Shown: positions 43,349-56,021, counted from the stretch's first letter. The stretch is DNA of 64,000 nt from Watersipora subatra (GCF_963576615.1 NC_088711.1:11947369-12011368); one strand, 5' to 3'. Translations and numbers: made by a program. The notes: generated from the sequence alone by a model not told the origin.

Positions 43349-44890
43349 ATGGAGAGTTTAACGCGAGATTTACAAAGTGGATGTAGACAAGAATTAAAAG
43401 ACCTGCATGAAAAAGTCATAACAAGTGTGCGACGCGGGTGTGCTAAATCCCTGAAAGACCTTCTCCAACCTGTTCGACAAACAAACGATTGTTATGTACT
43501 GCTTTCTCGGATTAGTAAGACTGGCCAATTCCCTCTACACTACTCTATCAAAGAGATGGTGTCTGAGGACGGAGAGAAAACTGACAGACTAGACATAGTA
43601 CGTGTCATCATAGATAGCCTGAGACGAGAGGATCGGTACAGACACTTTGAGCTACAGGATAAACTGCACTCACATACTGCTTTACACGCAGCAGCAGTAA
43701 ATGGTGAAGTGGAAGTCATCAGAGAAATTCTGGATTCTATAACCAGCGTCGAGCAACAAAAGTTGATAGACAAGCGTGACAAACAAGGACGAACCGTATT
43801 GGATTGTACCAACAGAAGAGAGATCAAGGACTTATTTAAAACTTTTGAGAACAGACAAGTCATGCCAGATGACAACAGCAGTGATGATGGATGGACAGCC
43901 TTGAACCACGATGAACTGGTGTCTTACCCTGAACATAGTGCACATCCAGAAGAGATGATTCCTTGGCTATGGGGCAAAGATGAAGGAGTAGGTACACAAA
44001 GGTTTCACCCCGAAACGATAAATGCTGAAACCGCTTTCAAGTACTTTGATGAAATGCTCGAATTTGTTAAGGCAGAGGATAGCTATGACGTTTTGATAGA
44101 CGAGTTGAAAAATTCTGACGGCAAAACTATCCTTCATCTTGCAGTAATTCACAGACAAGATGCTTTGGTCAAAAAATTGCTCAAAATGCTTCCGAAATCT
44201 GAAAGCCTTCAAAAATTGATATTGATGCCATGCAGAAAAGGAAAAACAGCGCTCCACTACGCGAGTTTAACGAATTCGTTATCTGTTGTAAACCTCCTTC
44301 TAGAGCACTGCACGGGAGTACGACGGTGGGACTTGTTGTCAGCATGTTGTCTCGAAGGAAAGACTGCTTTACATTATGCCTGCCAAGTTGATTCTCTTGA
44401 TATCGCTCTATCACTTTTACACCATTCAGGTGAGAATGACAAGGAGTTGGTTTGCAAAAGTGCAAAAAGTCTTGCGAGTAAAAGTGCAAAAACAGAAATG
44501 AGCATGCTACTAGAGCGGGTAGAAACACACTATTGGAAAGCGATGTACCGGCGTCCTACGACCCATATATTTTATAACACCTTCAATAACTATTCGCTGC
44601 CTACGAAGCGACAGGGAGCAGAAGAAGAGAAAGATCAAATGGTCGAAGCATTTAGGAACTTTGGTCAGCAGCCGCAGGTGCATTGTGGATTTACGGAAGA
44701 AAAGTTACGAAGAGAAATTGAAAAAGCAGTTCAAGCGGAGGGCGAACAGATTTCAGGAATAGTTGTGGTTCTTATGAGCCATGGCAAGGAGTACATAGTC
44801 TACGATGAGAATTGCAGAGAAATTAGGCTTCAGAACATCCTGAATATTCTGTGCCATGACTTGCTCATTGGCAAACCAAAGGTGAGATAG
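43349..44890 (+). CDS. Ankyrin-repeat / caspase p20 protein, unit 2 (lacks catalytic-cysteine exon)
   Basis: The frame runs 513 codons from ATG 43349, one fewer than the other copies (a residue is missing in LCHDLLIGKPK). Ankyrin units and the p20 core are kept, including the caspase His in LMSHGKEY. Several substitutions are clustered in the linker (KSAKSLASKSAKTEM) and before the p20 core (TFNNYSLPTKRQG). The splice donor reads GTGAGA from 44882, and read-through again gives VR then TAG. In this copy the frame is open upstream to 43307, because the TGA of unit 1 is TGT. The palindrome chain ends about 90 bp before the ATG, so any promoter or 5' exon here differs from the other copies. No exon with QACRG was seen before unit 3. 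Confidence 0.8.
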   Translation: MESLTRDLQSGCRQELKDLHEKVITSVRRGCAKSLKDLLQPVRQTNDCYVLLSRISKTGQFPLHYSIKEMVSEDGEKTDRLDIVRVIIDSLRREDRYRHFELQDKLHSHTALHAAAVNGEVEVIREILDSITSVEQQKLIDKRDKQGRTVLDCTNRREIKDLFKTFENRQVMPDDNSSDDGWTALNHDELVSYPEHSAHPEEMIPWLWGKDEGVGTQRFHPETINAETAFKYFDEMLEFVKAEDSYDVLIDELKNSDGKTILHLAVIHRQDALVKKLLKMLPKSESLQKLILMPCRKGKTALHYASLTNSLSVVNLLLEHCTGVRRWDLLSACCLEGKTALHYACQVDSLDIALSLLHHSGENDKELVCKSAKSLASKSAKTEMSMLLERVETHYWKAMYRRPTTHIFYNTFNNYSLPTKRQGAEEEKDQMVEAFRNFGQQPQVHCGFTEEKLRREIEKAVQAEGEQISGIVVVLMSHGKEYIVYDENCREIRLQNILNILCHDLLIGKPKVR

Positions 44891-45029
44891 ATACTGTAGA
44901 TATGTCAATGCAACTTGCAACTTTTAATAGATTTTAATAGCTTTTTAGTTTAATAGATTTTTTAAGACTTTAATAGCTATAGCTGGACAATCAAAATGAC
45001 AAACACACATGCGACCAATTTTGAGAAAT

Positions 45030-45300
45030 ATATATATAGATAGATAATGTGTGGTGTATGATAGATAGATAGGTTTAACTTTATTGACACCGTTCAGTGC
45101 TGCTTAAAGCAAACTAGACCATGAGACAAAAATGAAAAATAATAAAGTAAATAATGTGTAAGAGGAAAGCTATTTTTGCATAGCGATGTTCTATAATGTA
45201 AATTGACAAGATGTTGGTGTCTGGTATAAGATATAGTGTTTTTTGGGGACTTTGGAATGTAATGGATGGTCAGGCAGATTGCAGATACGATTAGAGAATT
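45030..45300 (-). repeat. Right arm of inverted repeat, unit 2
   Basis: Matches 22460-22720 and, inverted, 38740-39035. Confidence 0.55.
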
Positions 45301-45493
45301 TTAAACAGTAAATATCTGCTAACACATTTAGCTCCTCAGCATTTAGACACTGTTCATAACTGTCCATATCCGGTAACGTATATGTACATAATTTGGGACA
45401 GGTCTTTCGGATAATGATATTTACGTAATAGCAATAGTTGCTTCATTTGTTCAAATCCCTATTTAAATTCTAATAGCTGTTAAAACGCTTGAC

Positions 45494-45592
45494 AAAAAAT
45501 AACATTAACCGTTAACATTAACCGTTAACATTAACCGTTAACATTATCCGTTAACATTAACTGTTAACGTTAACCGTTAACATTAACGGTTA
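45494..45592. repeat. 13-bp GTTAAC-containing tandem repeat
   Basis: The unit taacattaaccgt repeats about seven times with single-base changes. GTTAAC is itself palindromic. Confidence 0.85.
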
Positions 45593-45984
45593 TACGTAGT
45601 TTGTTTGCTAACATACATCAAACTCTAATGAAATAACAAATCATTACAATATGCTGATTTATTTATGATAGGCCCAACCACAGTGGACAATGGCTCTAAA
45701 AATTGGGGCTTTTTAGTACCACTTTACTAAAATTTAGCAAAAGTCTATTTAAAAAAGTTGTATAAAGTGTTAAATTTGTGGCAATTACTGTATTGAGTTT
45801 TTTTTTAATTTGACATGTTGGAATAAATTGTGATTTAAATGTTAAATCACAAATAAATTAAACTTCTGTATCCTATTTTGCTGAATTAAAATACTTTTCA
45901 TAGTTTTGTGGATTGACATGCCCTGTTGAATTTATTAATTTGATAGGCATTATTGTTGTTAGCTTTACTATGTATATATATATA
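45593..45984. other. Unique AT-rich spacer between units 2 and 3
   Basis: No gene or repeat was recognised, apart from a short TA tract at about 45971. Confidence 0.45.
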
Positions 45985-46290
45985 TTACTTTATTGGCAAT
46001 AATTTCATTTAAAATATAAATTTTTTTTCAAATTAAGCCATACAACAATAATAAAACAAAAGAAAACTATGGCAACAGCCACTAAATTTAAATAAATGGT
46101 TTGACATATAGTGTTTGAAATATCTTTATCTGAGCACAAATATTAGGTGTTCAAACATTGTTAAAGCAGATAGCAATGATATTCTCAAAATAATTGTTAG
46201 ATGCTGTATGCAATTTGTTTATATCTCTATACATTTGTTTATAAGTTGAAATGAGTTGAAAGACTGTGACTGTCCTGTAAGAAATGAAAA
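45985..46290 (-). mobile_element. LINE 3' UTR fragment, unit 3 border
   Basis: Includes the true 3' end (actttattggcaataattt next to a TA tract), like the insertion at 5657. Confidence 0.65.
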
Positions 46291-46439
46291 CACAAACCAT
46301 ATATATTTATAAATTTTTACATAAATTTACTGCAAGAACGGCAAATTCACCTAAACTCACTAGCTTTGGCAGAACATAATCGAATATTCTAAGTTAGAGG
46401 AGACAACTACTGCTTGCAGTCACATATCGCTCTCACACT

Positions 46440-46630
46440 TCATAATCAGGCATCACTGATTGTGCCACGTGAGAAAAAAGCATTAGAAAGTAGGCCTACA
46501 GTGACATGCCCAACTAATTTTTAGGAAATGAAACAGTTGTATCAGCACCCACACGCCAGTGATTGCTTCTAATTGGGAATAGAAAGACAAGTTCAATGTC
46601 ATTAACAAAAATTTGTAGAAATTGTGACAT
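46440..46630. other. Unit-3-specific insertion
   Basis: Sequence from cgctctcacacttcataatc to about gacatggtttggttataa is absent from units 1 and 2, where cacatatttatcg runs directly on. No TIR or target duplication was clear. Confidence 0.4.
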
Positions 46631-47054
46631 GGTTTGGTTATAATATAAAAGGTCTATCCACCAGTCAGTATCTAGCGTTTCTGGTGAAAATAACACTATG
46701 TTATTCACATGGCCCGCTTAAAATTCACGAGTGGCTTCTGTTAAACAAGATTTTGATGAGAAATATGATAGCTAGCTATTAGTGTCCTAATGATGACTCA
46801 GAAGGCACATGATTTTACTTGTTTGGGATTTTAAAAATAACACTTTTCAAACATAACCTGTATGTTAAATCATTTATTTGATTTGATCGATTCTCTGTTG
46901 CCATTTTTATGTTTCTTGTATGGCATAATTTAAAAAGGTTCCGTTTAAAATAAAAATATCATTAATAACTCACCATTTCAAATTATTTTTTATTCAAAAA
47001 AATTATTCTTTTCATAAAACGTTTTAATTGATCATGACCACTGGCGTTAGAAAA

Positions 47055-47178
47055 CAAAAGCCAATCAGCTTCAAACCAATCAGCTTTGTGCTAACCAGTT
47101 TTAAGCCAATCAGCTTTAAGCCAATCAGCTTTAAGTCAATCAGCCTTTAGCCAATCAGCTTTTAGCCAATTGCAGAGC
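47055..47178 (+). repeat. CCAAT-rich minisatellite, unit 3
   Basis: A shorter version of the array at 4005-4185, with most copies keeping CCAATCAG. Confidence 0.75.
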
Positions 47179-47593
47179 GGTATGTTTGTTAATAGTAAAA
47201 ACCACTACTCATTAATATCCAGATAATGCTTATCATTTACGAGTAATATAAAAATCATTTATTTTTCATTTTTAATTTCGTTTAAACAATATGATGTAGG
47301 TAAAACTACATGTATGTAGCCTTGTTTACTATTATTGTTTAGTGTGTGTTACATTAGAAGATTGGAATATTCATTCAATAATTGAAAACTGCCTTCAGAC
47401 ACTTTGGAGACCGGCTGACTTAATTCGTAAAACCACGAAGCTTTGCTTTCTGTCGTCAAACTTCAGCGGCATAAAATTACATTATAGTAGATATTCTCTT
47501 CAACTACTTTGTTTATAAAAGAAATACATAAGTTGTAAGAAAAGTTGAATAACAGAGGGTTTTATCACACAATGATACATTTTATTTTTGTAG

Positions 47594-47669
47594 GTGCTGG
47601 TGCTGCAGAGTTGCCTTACTGATCGTGACCAACAGGTGTCTACGAGTCATAACACAGCGACCAACTTTG
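47594..47669 (+). CDS. Candidate 76-nt exon, unit 3
   Basis: Identical in length, acceptor and GTAAGT donor to the unit-1 exon. Confidence 0.4.
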
Positions 47670-48390
47670 GTAAGTTATTTATTAATGAAATTATTAACTA
47701 TATGCTCAAACTTCTACATTTGCATGAATATAAACCTGCTATTACTGTTTCTGAGCAAGTTCAAGTGGACACTTGCTAGCAGTTAGCCTTGTCCTTATAT
47801 ATCTCTAAGGCACCTGCATAGCTTGTCAGAGCTAATTTATTACTTCACTAAACTTGCAGAAAGCCTATGGCTATATTGCTCTCAAAAGAACACAAATTTA
47901 GTTATTTTACCAATTCCACTTTGTGTGCTTTTGCGTTGTTAGTGGCAATCACTGTTGTTGCAGAAATAATCTAAACGCAACCATGGCCAGCTCTTCAAAA
48001 GTTAAAAACAACAACCAACACAGAAATTGTCTATGCTAGCATGACTATCAAATTTAATGAAAATCAAAGGTTTTGCAGGAAGTAGAATCTTCTCTGGAAA
48101 AACCCGGCTAAACTTACCGGAACATGATAGAAATCAAAATATCTTTTTATTGGACATGGTTGCAAGAATTTCATATTAATTTCCAGGGAGTAGAATCTTC
48201 TCTGGAAAAACCCGGCTATATTAATAGAATATGATAGAGTTCAAAATATCTTTTCATCAGACATAGTTGAAAAAAATTTCCTAAGAACACCTTTCTGCGA
48301 CATTTATGTTTAAGATATACCTAAAAACTGCTGCACAGTTTTCATGCCAATAGTTTGCAAGGTCAGCTGATGGTACAGCCATAAAAGATT

Positions 48391-48750
48391 ATGCTTTTTC
48401 ATTTAGACGTGAAGGAAGCGAGCATCACTCTAGGCGTTGGAAGCAGAAGTTGTGACAGCTACAGATTTCCGTGTGGAGATTGCTGCCTCATTACCTCAAC
48501 TTCACGCGGAAAGACATCTGCGCGAGGCTTTCTAGCTGGAACCCTTGCAAGAATCACTCGTGGAAAATCCTCAGATACCCAAGATGAGACCTCGGACATA
48601 CGAAACATTTTCTTGGAGGCAAATAGAAAAATGAATAAACGGCAAATACCAGAAATACACCACAATTTATCAAAAATACTGCTACTGCAGCCGCCTCATC
48701 AACGCTTTAGTATGCGACAGAAAGTAGTTAACTTTTTTCGGAGCAAGTAA
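48391..48750 (+). CDS. Conserved 119-aa hypothetical protein, unit 3
   Basis: Same frame as 5276-5626 with an in-frame gain of three codons (SSDTQDETSD against SSDETSD) and MLFHLD at the start. No interruption. An in-frame length change, not a frameshift, again favours coding. Confidence 0.5.
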   Translation: MLFHLDVKEASITLGVGSRSCDSYRFPCGDCCLITSTSRGKTSARGFLAGTLARITRGKSSDTQDETSDIRNIFLEANRKMNKRQIPEIHHNLSKILLLQPPHQRFSMRQKVVNFFRSK

Positions 48751-49169
48751 GCTAGACTGTTATATACTTACACGTACGTAGACACTAATCCAAGGATAAC
48801 TACTAAACGAGCAAGGAAATATTGTTCATTTGAGAATTTACAAAATTAGAACTTTTTTGAAAAAGTAGCTAATTTGTAAATTTTGCTTTTTTTCATGCCA
48901 AAATTTGAAATAACTTGTCAATATTTTGAGAATTGCTTTTTTATGATTCTCATGCAGTTTCCTTCCCCGTACAGTCAGTGTGCTTATCTCCCTATATGGC
49001 ACCTATACTGCTGCCAACATTTATAAGCTGTTCTCTCAAGTGATGCATATTCAACTACATGTATTAATAGACATACGAACTGTATAATGAATTTATTGGG
49101 TGGCACACCATGTATTGTAACTCAAAACTTGTGAGAGATGTGAGCTTAGAATCTTCATAATTATCTACC

Positions 49170-49640
49170 ATATACAGGTCAATCATAAGTTGTTAAAACT
49201 GTATACCTTACGCGAATCAACTATATATTGACCAAGCTATATACCATATAAAGGGCAAGTATACAATGACGAAACCGTATACCATACACATGGCAACTAT
49301 ACATTGATGAAACTGTGCGCCATAAACAATGAATCATACATGGACCAAACTGTATATGATATACAGGGCAAGTATACATTGATAAAACTGTATACCATAT
49401 ACAGGGCAAGTACACAATGACAAAACTGTATACCACATACAGGCAGCTATAAGTTGATGAAACTGTGCGTCATGTACAAGTGAACTATACATTGATCCAA
49501 CTGTATATAATATACACAACAAGTATACATTGATAAAACTGTATACCATATACAGGGCAAGTACACAATGACGAAGCCGTATACGTACTATATAAACAAA
49601 GTAACTATACATTGATGAAACTGTGCGTCTCTTATACAAG
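49170..49640. repeat. Tandem array, about 42-bp unit, unit 3
   Basis: Counterpart of 6880-7350. Confidence 0.8.
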
Positions 49641-49807
49641 TGAAGTGGACCAAACTTTGATTACACAGCTTTGCCAGTGTAGAAGATTGCATCACAGTTA
49701 TTTTACAATAAGGTTGTTAATGAAAGGGGATAACTCTATGAATAGTACCATAGAGAATTGAATTGCCTACTCAATTCAAATAATTTATAATCTCTCGTTC
49801 CTACAAG

Positions 49808-50211
49808 TCATTAATACCAGTAACAACAATAATAGTAATATATTAATCACTAACTCGTATTCAGGATACGGTGGCGCACTAGATTCTATTAATAGGACCA
49901 GTAGAAAGTTAGCTATCACTATGCCAAAAGACGATCTTCCTTCATGGTTACAAACACCGGAACTTTCTAGATGTCACTCTCTTCCACCATTAAATCTACT
50001 AAAGGAGAAAATGCTAACTAGATCAAGGATGTCGCTAGTACCTAATGCTACATTCAACTATCAATCTATACCAAGTGACAGAATGACTCAGCATCATGTG
50101 AACACACAAACAGATCCTCTGCAGGTGACAGAACGAGCTGCGCAGAAAGAGCTGCGAAAGGATGGAAGCACAGATGAAAGTTTGAAAGGTTTGACATTTT
50201 TGAAAGTTTAG
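49808..50211 (+). CDS. Candidate terminal exon, open copy, unit 3
   Basis: After the acceptor (ctctcgttcctacaag) the frame is open for about 133 codons to TAG. It contains MPKDDLPSWLQT, CHSLPPLNL and NTQTDPLQVTERAAQKELRK. It is the only copy without the stop found in unit 1; unit 2 has lost the region. No recognised domain. The upstream partner exons are unknown. Confidence 0.45.
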
Positions 50212-50442
50212 ATCTAGCAGCCAGAAGGCAATAGATAGAATACACATAGAACTCAGTCCAAAAACCTTACAAGTTTAGAAACCCGCCAAGTGAAATTACT
50301 AATCGGCTGAACCTGTTGAAATTAGCTTTATGATTGAGTTTAGGTTTTCTCTTTTTATAATAATTTAAGAAGCTTAACTTTGACATCTTCATCGATAAAC
50401 TCCATGTTAAAGAGTTCAATAGGATCGAATTATGGCTGCTTT

Positions 50443-51340
50443 AAAGATTGACTTGCAACAAAGTTCACATTACAGTTATTTCATATCAAAAGATTCACCA
50501 TGTCTTACTCTGCTGGGTTGTAGGTGCCAAATATGTAGGAATGTGATTACAACCTCTTAAAAGCTAAAAAATGAACAGTTAATCGCAGCCACACGAGACC
50601 GCCGTAGTTTGGATTCTCTTTCCAAAATGGCTCAAATGTGACGCAGTTGTGAGCGATGGTTTCTGTTTACACTTTCATGTAACCTTATTCGTCGAAATAT
50701 TTTCACAAATATACTTCACGCATTCAATAAAACCATGTCTATTGTTCTTACGCGTCTATTTCATTGTCATTGTAAGGCTGCCACTTTTAACAGTGATATC
50801 TTATAATTTACCGTAAAAATTCATTTAATTTTTTAGCCTTACCTCGAAGGAGTACATATCATTGTCTGATAATCATGACGAGCCTGTTGGTCACCTGTGA
50901 TAATCGAAAAATGCTGCAAAAATTATTTGCAAAGTATTGGGTCACATGATCAGATTACGACTTGCTGCTTAGACCAGGCCGAAACAAAACTGTAAAGTAG
51001 CGAGCATCTATATTTGATACGGAGTTTTCGGTAAAACCCGAAGTGTTTGTCATAAACTAGTGCTAGGTTATAAGTTTATTTTGAGCTTTTCATTGGCCTT
51101 TCAATTCACGTAAGAACATCACGTGACAAGACAATAACCAAATTTCATGGCTACGTCAGAGAAATAAATAGATTGCAATCTACGGCGGCTTTTCGTTTTT
51201 GAGCTTTGAAGAGCTTGTAATCACCTTTCCACACATTTGGCACTTACAACACAACAGAGTAAGACATGGTGAATCTTCAGATACCAAAGAACTGTAATGT
51301 GAATTTTGTTGCAAGTCAACCTTTAAGCTTGGTTGAATTC
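50443..51340. mobile_element. Fold-back element, unit 3
   Basis: Counterpart of 8142-9024, with the same long inverted arms and only small differences. Confidence 0.6.
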
Positions 51341-51516
51341 AATAACTGTAGTAATTTATCTGCAAATGACGAATGAGCCAGTTTATTTTTAGAAGTCAGA
51401 AAATGTCCTTTTTTAATATCCAACCAATAAATCTAATAATACTAGTGGTATGTACTATTAATAAAAATAATACTAGCGATATATGCTATTAATTATGTCA
51501 CCGATTGATTTTTCTG

Positions 51517-51675
51517 ATGAATCAAGATTTGAGTGACATCAAGAGTACAAAGCAAGCGTCAGCATCAGAAGAGATTGATATTGATCTCTCTGATCCAGAA
51601 GTGACAGCGGCTGCAATAAAAATTCAAGCAGGATTTAAAGGGATGAAAACGAGACAAGAATTAAAAAGCAACAAG
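51517..51675 (+). pseudogene. First IQ-motif exon, unit 3
   Basis: Open like the unit-1 exon (DIDLSDPEV, KIQAGFKGMKTRQEL), but the gene it belongs to is disrupted downstream by a transposon and a frameshift. Confidence 0.5.
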
Positions 51676-52431
51676 GTTCTCTCAAGATTATCTGTTCATG
51701 ATAAATTATTGAAATTATTATTATTGAAATTCACAGTAAATTATTGGTTGTTCTGTGTCCAAAAGAGAACACTAACAATTAAAAATGCAACAAAAAATAA
51801 CCTCATCCTATGAACTGGCAGCATCAGTTTTGGTTTCGAAAAATAATGGTAAACCGAAGGTGTTACAAAGAATGGATATTGACTGACGATCAATTAATTT
51901 TTTTAAATGAATAGATTTTGTACAATTGGAGACGATGTGCTTTCAAAGCAATAAATTTCTCTAAATATATTTGTGAATTTAAGATTTAAACAGCCATAGC
52001 ATTCTAAATGTTCTCTATTCAGAAAGATTATTCGCTTAAGTTCACTTTGTTGACATTTTCATTTCCTGTCTGATGAATTCTTCTTTCGCCAATGAAATCA
52101 TCTGTGGATGATAAGATTTCTAATAATAGTGTCTGTCCGTGTTTCAATCACCAACTTAATGATTACACAAGTGTTGTCAAATGTATTTCATGTTGTGATT
52201 ACTTTTGACAGGTATTGGCAGCAGTAGACACATCTGCTCAGTTAATATCACTAGTCAGCACGATGCTTGATTTGATCAATTTGTATTGGCACTATACTAA
52301 CTATTGGCACCACTAAACACCTCACCCTGTGGCACTTAGTTTGAATAAAATGTGCTTAACTTACTGTCATCCCTTAACCTATTTGTTTGTGTCATGACTT
52401 GTCAATTTGATAGGTCAAATCTTTGGCTATT

Positions 52432-54451
52432 TTAGGGATCATCGAAAGCATCTGTAGATAGAGGTGGAACGAGACAGGTTTTTTAAGTTCGAGACGAGAC
52501 TCGAGACACTGTCTTGTAAAAATTCGAGACTCGAGACACGAGACAGTAAAATAATGAGCATTTGGTGATGATTTCACTACACAAGTACTAGCTACTTGGT
52601 ATATATAAATTAATAAAACTATTTTTAAATTGAATTTTCACCTGGTGTAAAAGATTTAAATACAACATTAATTTTTAATAGTGATATGCATGTAGTTTTT
52701 GTAAACAAAAGTGACACAAACAGCTCTAAAATACCGAAGTTATATATTCTAAGAATTTTGAGCTTGATTGATCATAATTATTATAAACATATTGCTTTGT
52801 ACATGTATATTGTACCATCTATTGAATAGTTCTTACTTTTTAATGTAATGAAACCGTGAGCCGTCGCTCTACAAAGAAATACCGCAACTAAAAGAACACA
52901 CGATAACGCTTTCATTCTTATCGTTTCATTAATGTTAAGTTTTGTTTATGTATTAACTGTAGTATGTGAATTATATTTAAATTGTATTCATGAAATGATA
53001 TTAATTACTGTATACATGTATATTCTTATATTGAGCTAACAAAACGTCATTGTTAACCGAACACGGACTATGGTCGACACGGCCTTTCGTTCGTTTCTCC
53101 GTGTCCGGGCAAGTTTTACCCGCGATTGGTAGTATATACGTAAAAGAGGCCCGAATTTTATGAAAGACAGTTGGTGTTTAGACACGATACGATAAAATAC
53201 AGACATTTTACCCGCAAGTCTTATTTATTAAATTGGATTGTCCGAAGAGTAATTAGATACGACCCGGTATCTGTTTTAAGGACACAGAACCGAACTAAAA
53301 TATAACAGGGCCGTTGTCCGGACTACATGATTAGACTCAGTGGCCAACATAATCAATAGCAACAGGTAGTAACGGACCGGGTATAACTTTAAAGGCGGTC
53401 GCCCGCAATCCATTACAATATATGGAGTTGTTACTACCGCAAGAAGCCATGGTTTAACAACCGTGCGCAGGCGCTTTAGCTCTATTTCCTGTCTCGAGTT
53501 TGGCAATAGTTAAGTCGAGACGAGACCGATACGAGACGAGACAGGTCGATACTCGAGACGTCTCGTGTCTCGTTCCACCTCTATCTGTAGATGGCACTAG
53601 TAAAACACCAGAAATAGAAGCAGAAACTGAAAAACTTGAGGAACCAGTACCAGAACAAAAAGAATCTGTTCCTAATGCTAATGAAGAAGTTGATATTGAC
53701 TTAAATGATCCTGAAGTGCATGCAGCAGCTGCAAAAATTCAAGCAAGTTTAAAAGGTCATGTAACACGAAAACAGATGTCAGCGCAAAGATCTGCCGGCC
53801 AAACTCCAACCGATGGAGAACAAAAAGTAGAAGAGGAAAACAAACCATCAGAGAGTGATGCCTCACAGCAACCAGAGACAACAACTGCTTCTGCTGAAGT
53901 GAAAGAACCTGTACCAGAGGAACAAGAAAAAACAGCAGCGAACGCGGATGAAGCTGCAGCTGAACCTGAAGCCTCTTCAGAGACTGCCCAACAAGAACAA
54001 CCAGAAGCTGCTGAGTCTGTTACAGAACCAACAGTGGTTCCAGAAGAAGCAGTATCGACTCCAGCAGACACAGAAAACTTGACAGCAGCTGAACTTGCTG
54101 CACCTAAAGAAGATCCGGTTGAGTCTGCTGAAACGACAGCTGAATCCACGTCTGAGCAGCCAGCAGTAAAAACAGAAGTGAAGTCTGAAGTGGAGACAGA
54201 AGTGAACCCAGAGGTTGCTGCCGTTGAGCCCAAAAGTTGCTGCCGCTGAGCCAGAAGTTGTTGTCACTGAGCCCGAAGTTGCTGCTCCTGAGTCAAATGC
54301 TGCTGGTGCTACTGAACAAACTGCTGAGTCAGAAGTTGCTGCTGTTGAACAAACCAAAGAAGAAAATGCATCACCACCACCAGCTATACTGAGTAGATTA
54401 TTTGGGCAAATTAAAGCTTTTGTTTTGGCCGAAACAAAAACGTTTTCGTGA
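52432..54451 (+). pseudogene. IQ-motif main exon disrupted by hAT-like insertion and frameshift, unit 3
   Basis: The exon starts as in unit 1 (gggatcatcgaaagcatctg) but is split by an 1125-bp element at 52459-53583. It then resumes at 53592 and is open through the IQ module (DIDLNDPEV, AAAAKIQASLKGHVTRKQ) and most of the acidic tail. One extra A in cccaaaag (about 54230-54234; unit 1 has cccaaag) shifts the frame, which stops at 54249. The remaining tail is open in another frame to 54451. Two independent lesions make a functional product unlikely. Confidence 0.8.
52459..53583. mobile_element. hAT-like non-autonomous transposon
   Basis: The ends TAGAGGTGGAACGAGACA and its complement are flanked by a perfect 8-bp duplication TCTGTAGA (52451-52458, 53584-53591). 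An 8-bp duplication and TAGAG-type ends fit the hAT superfamily. Unit 1 shows the empty site (gcatctgtagacggcact at 10148). The interior has repeats of cgagac near both ends and no transposase. Confidence 0.9.
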
Positions 54452-54485
54452 ATATTTTACGTGGTAATACTTTAACAACTCAAAC

Positions 54486-54491
54486 AATAAA
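54486..54491 (+). terminator. Poly(A) signal, unit 3 IQ pseudogene
   Basis: AATAAA at the position equivalent to 11049-11054. Confidence 0.4.
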
Positions 54492-54499
54492 TAATTTTT

Positions 54500-56020
54500 G
54501 TCAACAATTGTCAAAATAATATTTTGAATTTTTCAAGACCAACTCTGCTTACGAAAATTTTTTAAAAGTATTCTTATCATATTATATTATTATACAAATA
54601 TATAGAGAAAAGTCTTAAATATAGTTTTCAAGCAATATATGAACAAATACATTTGATCCTTCCGTTGTTCCGTTATAGGAGATTCAAGGATGTTTAAAAA
54701 AACTTTATTTGATTTTACATGTACATTTGTTAAACACCCAAACAATATAACACTAAAATGCAATGATCATACCAATATTAGGATGGCTGTAAAATGATAT
54801 AACAATAATAGCATATTTATGTCTGCAAGTATAAAAATAGTACAAACTTGAACTAACATAAAAATGTAGTTTATGTTATGAGTTGTTCATCGTCTACCTT
54901 CGGTAGCTGCGAAATAATTAGTAAATAAAACTTACTTGGAACTTTTATGTCTGTACTTCTGTATATAGTTGCTAGCTCTATATTCATGTATTGTACTTTT
55001 TGTTCGTTTATATACATAAAGACTACTATTGAGAAAGTAACTTGAAACCAGTCAGTTTGAATTGGTTTTTTTAACACGATGTTAAAGTGAACCAGCCGAT
55101 TAAATCCATAGCAATTATGGTTTGTCAACTTAATTTGTTTTAGTAAAAACAAGATAAAATCTGCATCGTATTTTGTTTGTAAAAAGCCGTAGAAGAATCA
55201 AACATGGTATGTGACCCAAGTGCCAGAAATGTCCCATTTTGATAGTGACAATACATTTTTTGAAAGCCTCACAAACGTGTGACAGAAGAAGGCAATTACA
55301 AAGGTAGCTACAATGCTAATGTCAGCTTAAGTCAAGCTATTTTACAGTTTTAACCAGTTTGAATGCTCATCGTATTCTACACAAGCACTGTGTTCAGGAA
55401 ATTAACAAAAATTTCATATTGTGTAATTTTTAAGTTTGAAATGCTGAAATTTAAAGACGCTTTTGTATTTTCTAAGCTTAACTCTCTCTATGCAAACACC
55501 TTTCTATGCAGACCCGTAAAGAGCATGGAAAAAATCTATTGTTGAAGTATACGTGTGCCCCCAAATTAGGAGTTATCTGCTAAATGCCACTTTTAACTAT
55601 AGTATTCAACATGAAAATAACTCTATTAATTAGAAGATGTTTTTTTAAATGAATTCAATAACTAATATTTTGATATTTTTCAAACAGATTTGTTATGCAC
55701 ACGCACTCGGTTATTACAGCCTACAAATGTAAAATATCAATGAAGATTTTGCAGACAGTGTTTTTAACATCTACATTATGCATACACCATTTCGACAGTG
55801 TTTGTAGTCACTGACAATGTGTGTAGCCATTTAATAGTGTCAGTGTGCGTAGCCACTGCAAATATCGACATTACGCATTGGCGGTGTATAATGTCGGGTG
55901 TAGCTAAGCTTTGAAATTTGGTTGGTGTAAGCTTTTAAATGAGTACAGATATTTTATTTGTTTACCTATGTTTACTATTTACTCTATACTATTATCTTAT
56001 TTTATCTACTGTCAATGATA
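54500..56020. other. Duplicated non-coding sequence, unit 3
   Basis: Counterpart of 11060-12580; nothing coding recognised. Confidence 0.4.
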
Positions 56021-56021
56021 G

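Larger units (their letters stand above)
32778..45420. repeat. Segmental duplication, unit 2 of 3
   Basis: Collinear with unit 1 from 1954, but shortened by deletions that remove 7370-9420 and 10040-12950 equivalents (the IQ exons) and the dispersed-repeat body. Two private minisatellites and a palindrome cluster were gained. Confidence 0.85.

Noticed and set aside
45494..45592. Telomere-like repeat
   Set aside because: The 13-bp unit taacattaaccgt is not TTAGGG or a known variant and the array is short and internal.
53500..53591. A 5' extension of the unit-3 IQ frame with residues before SVDGTSK
   Set aside because: These codons come from the end of the hAT-like transposon, and no ATG starts the frame; it is a chance fusion.
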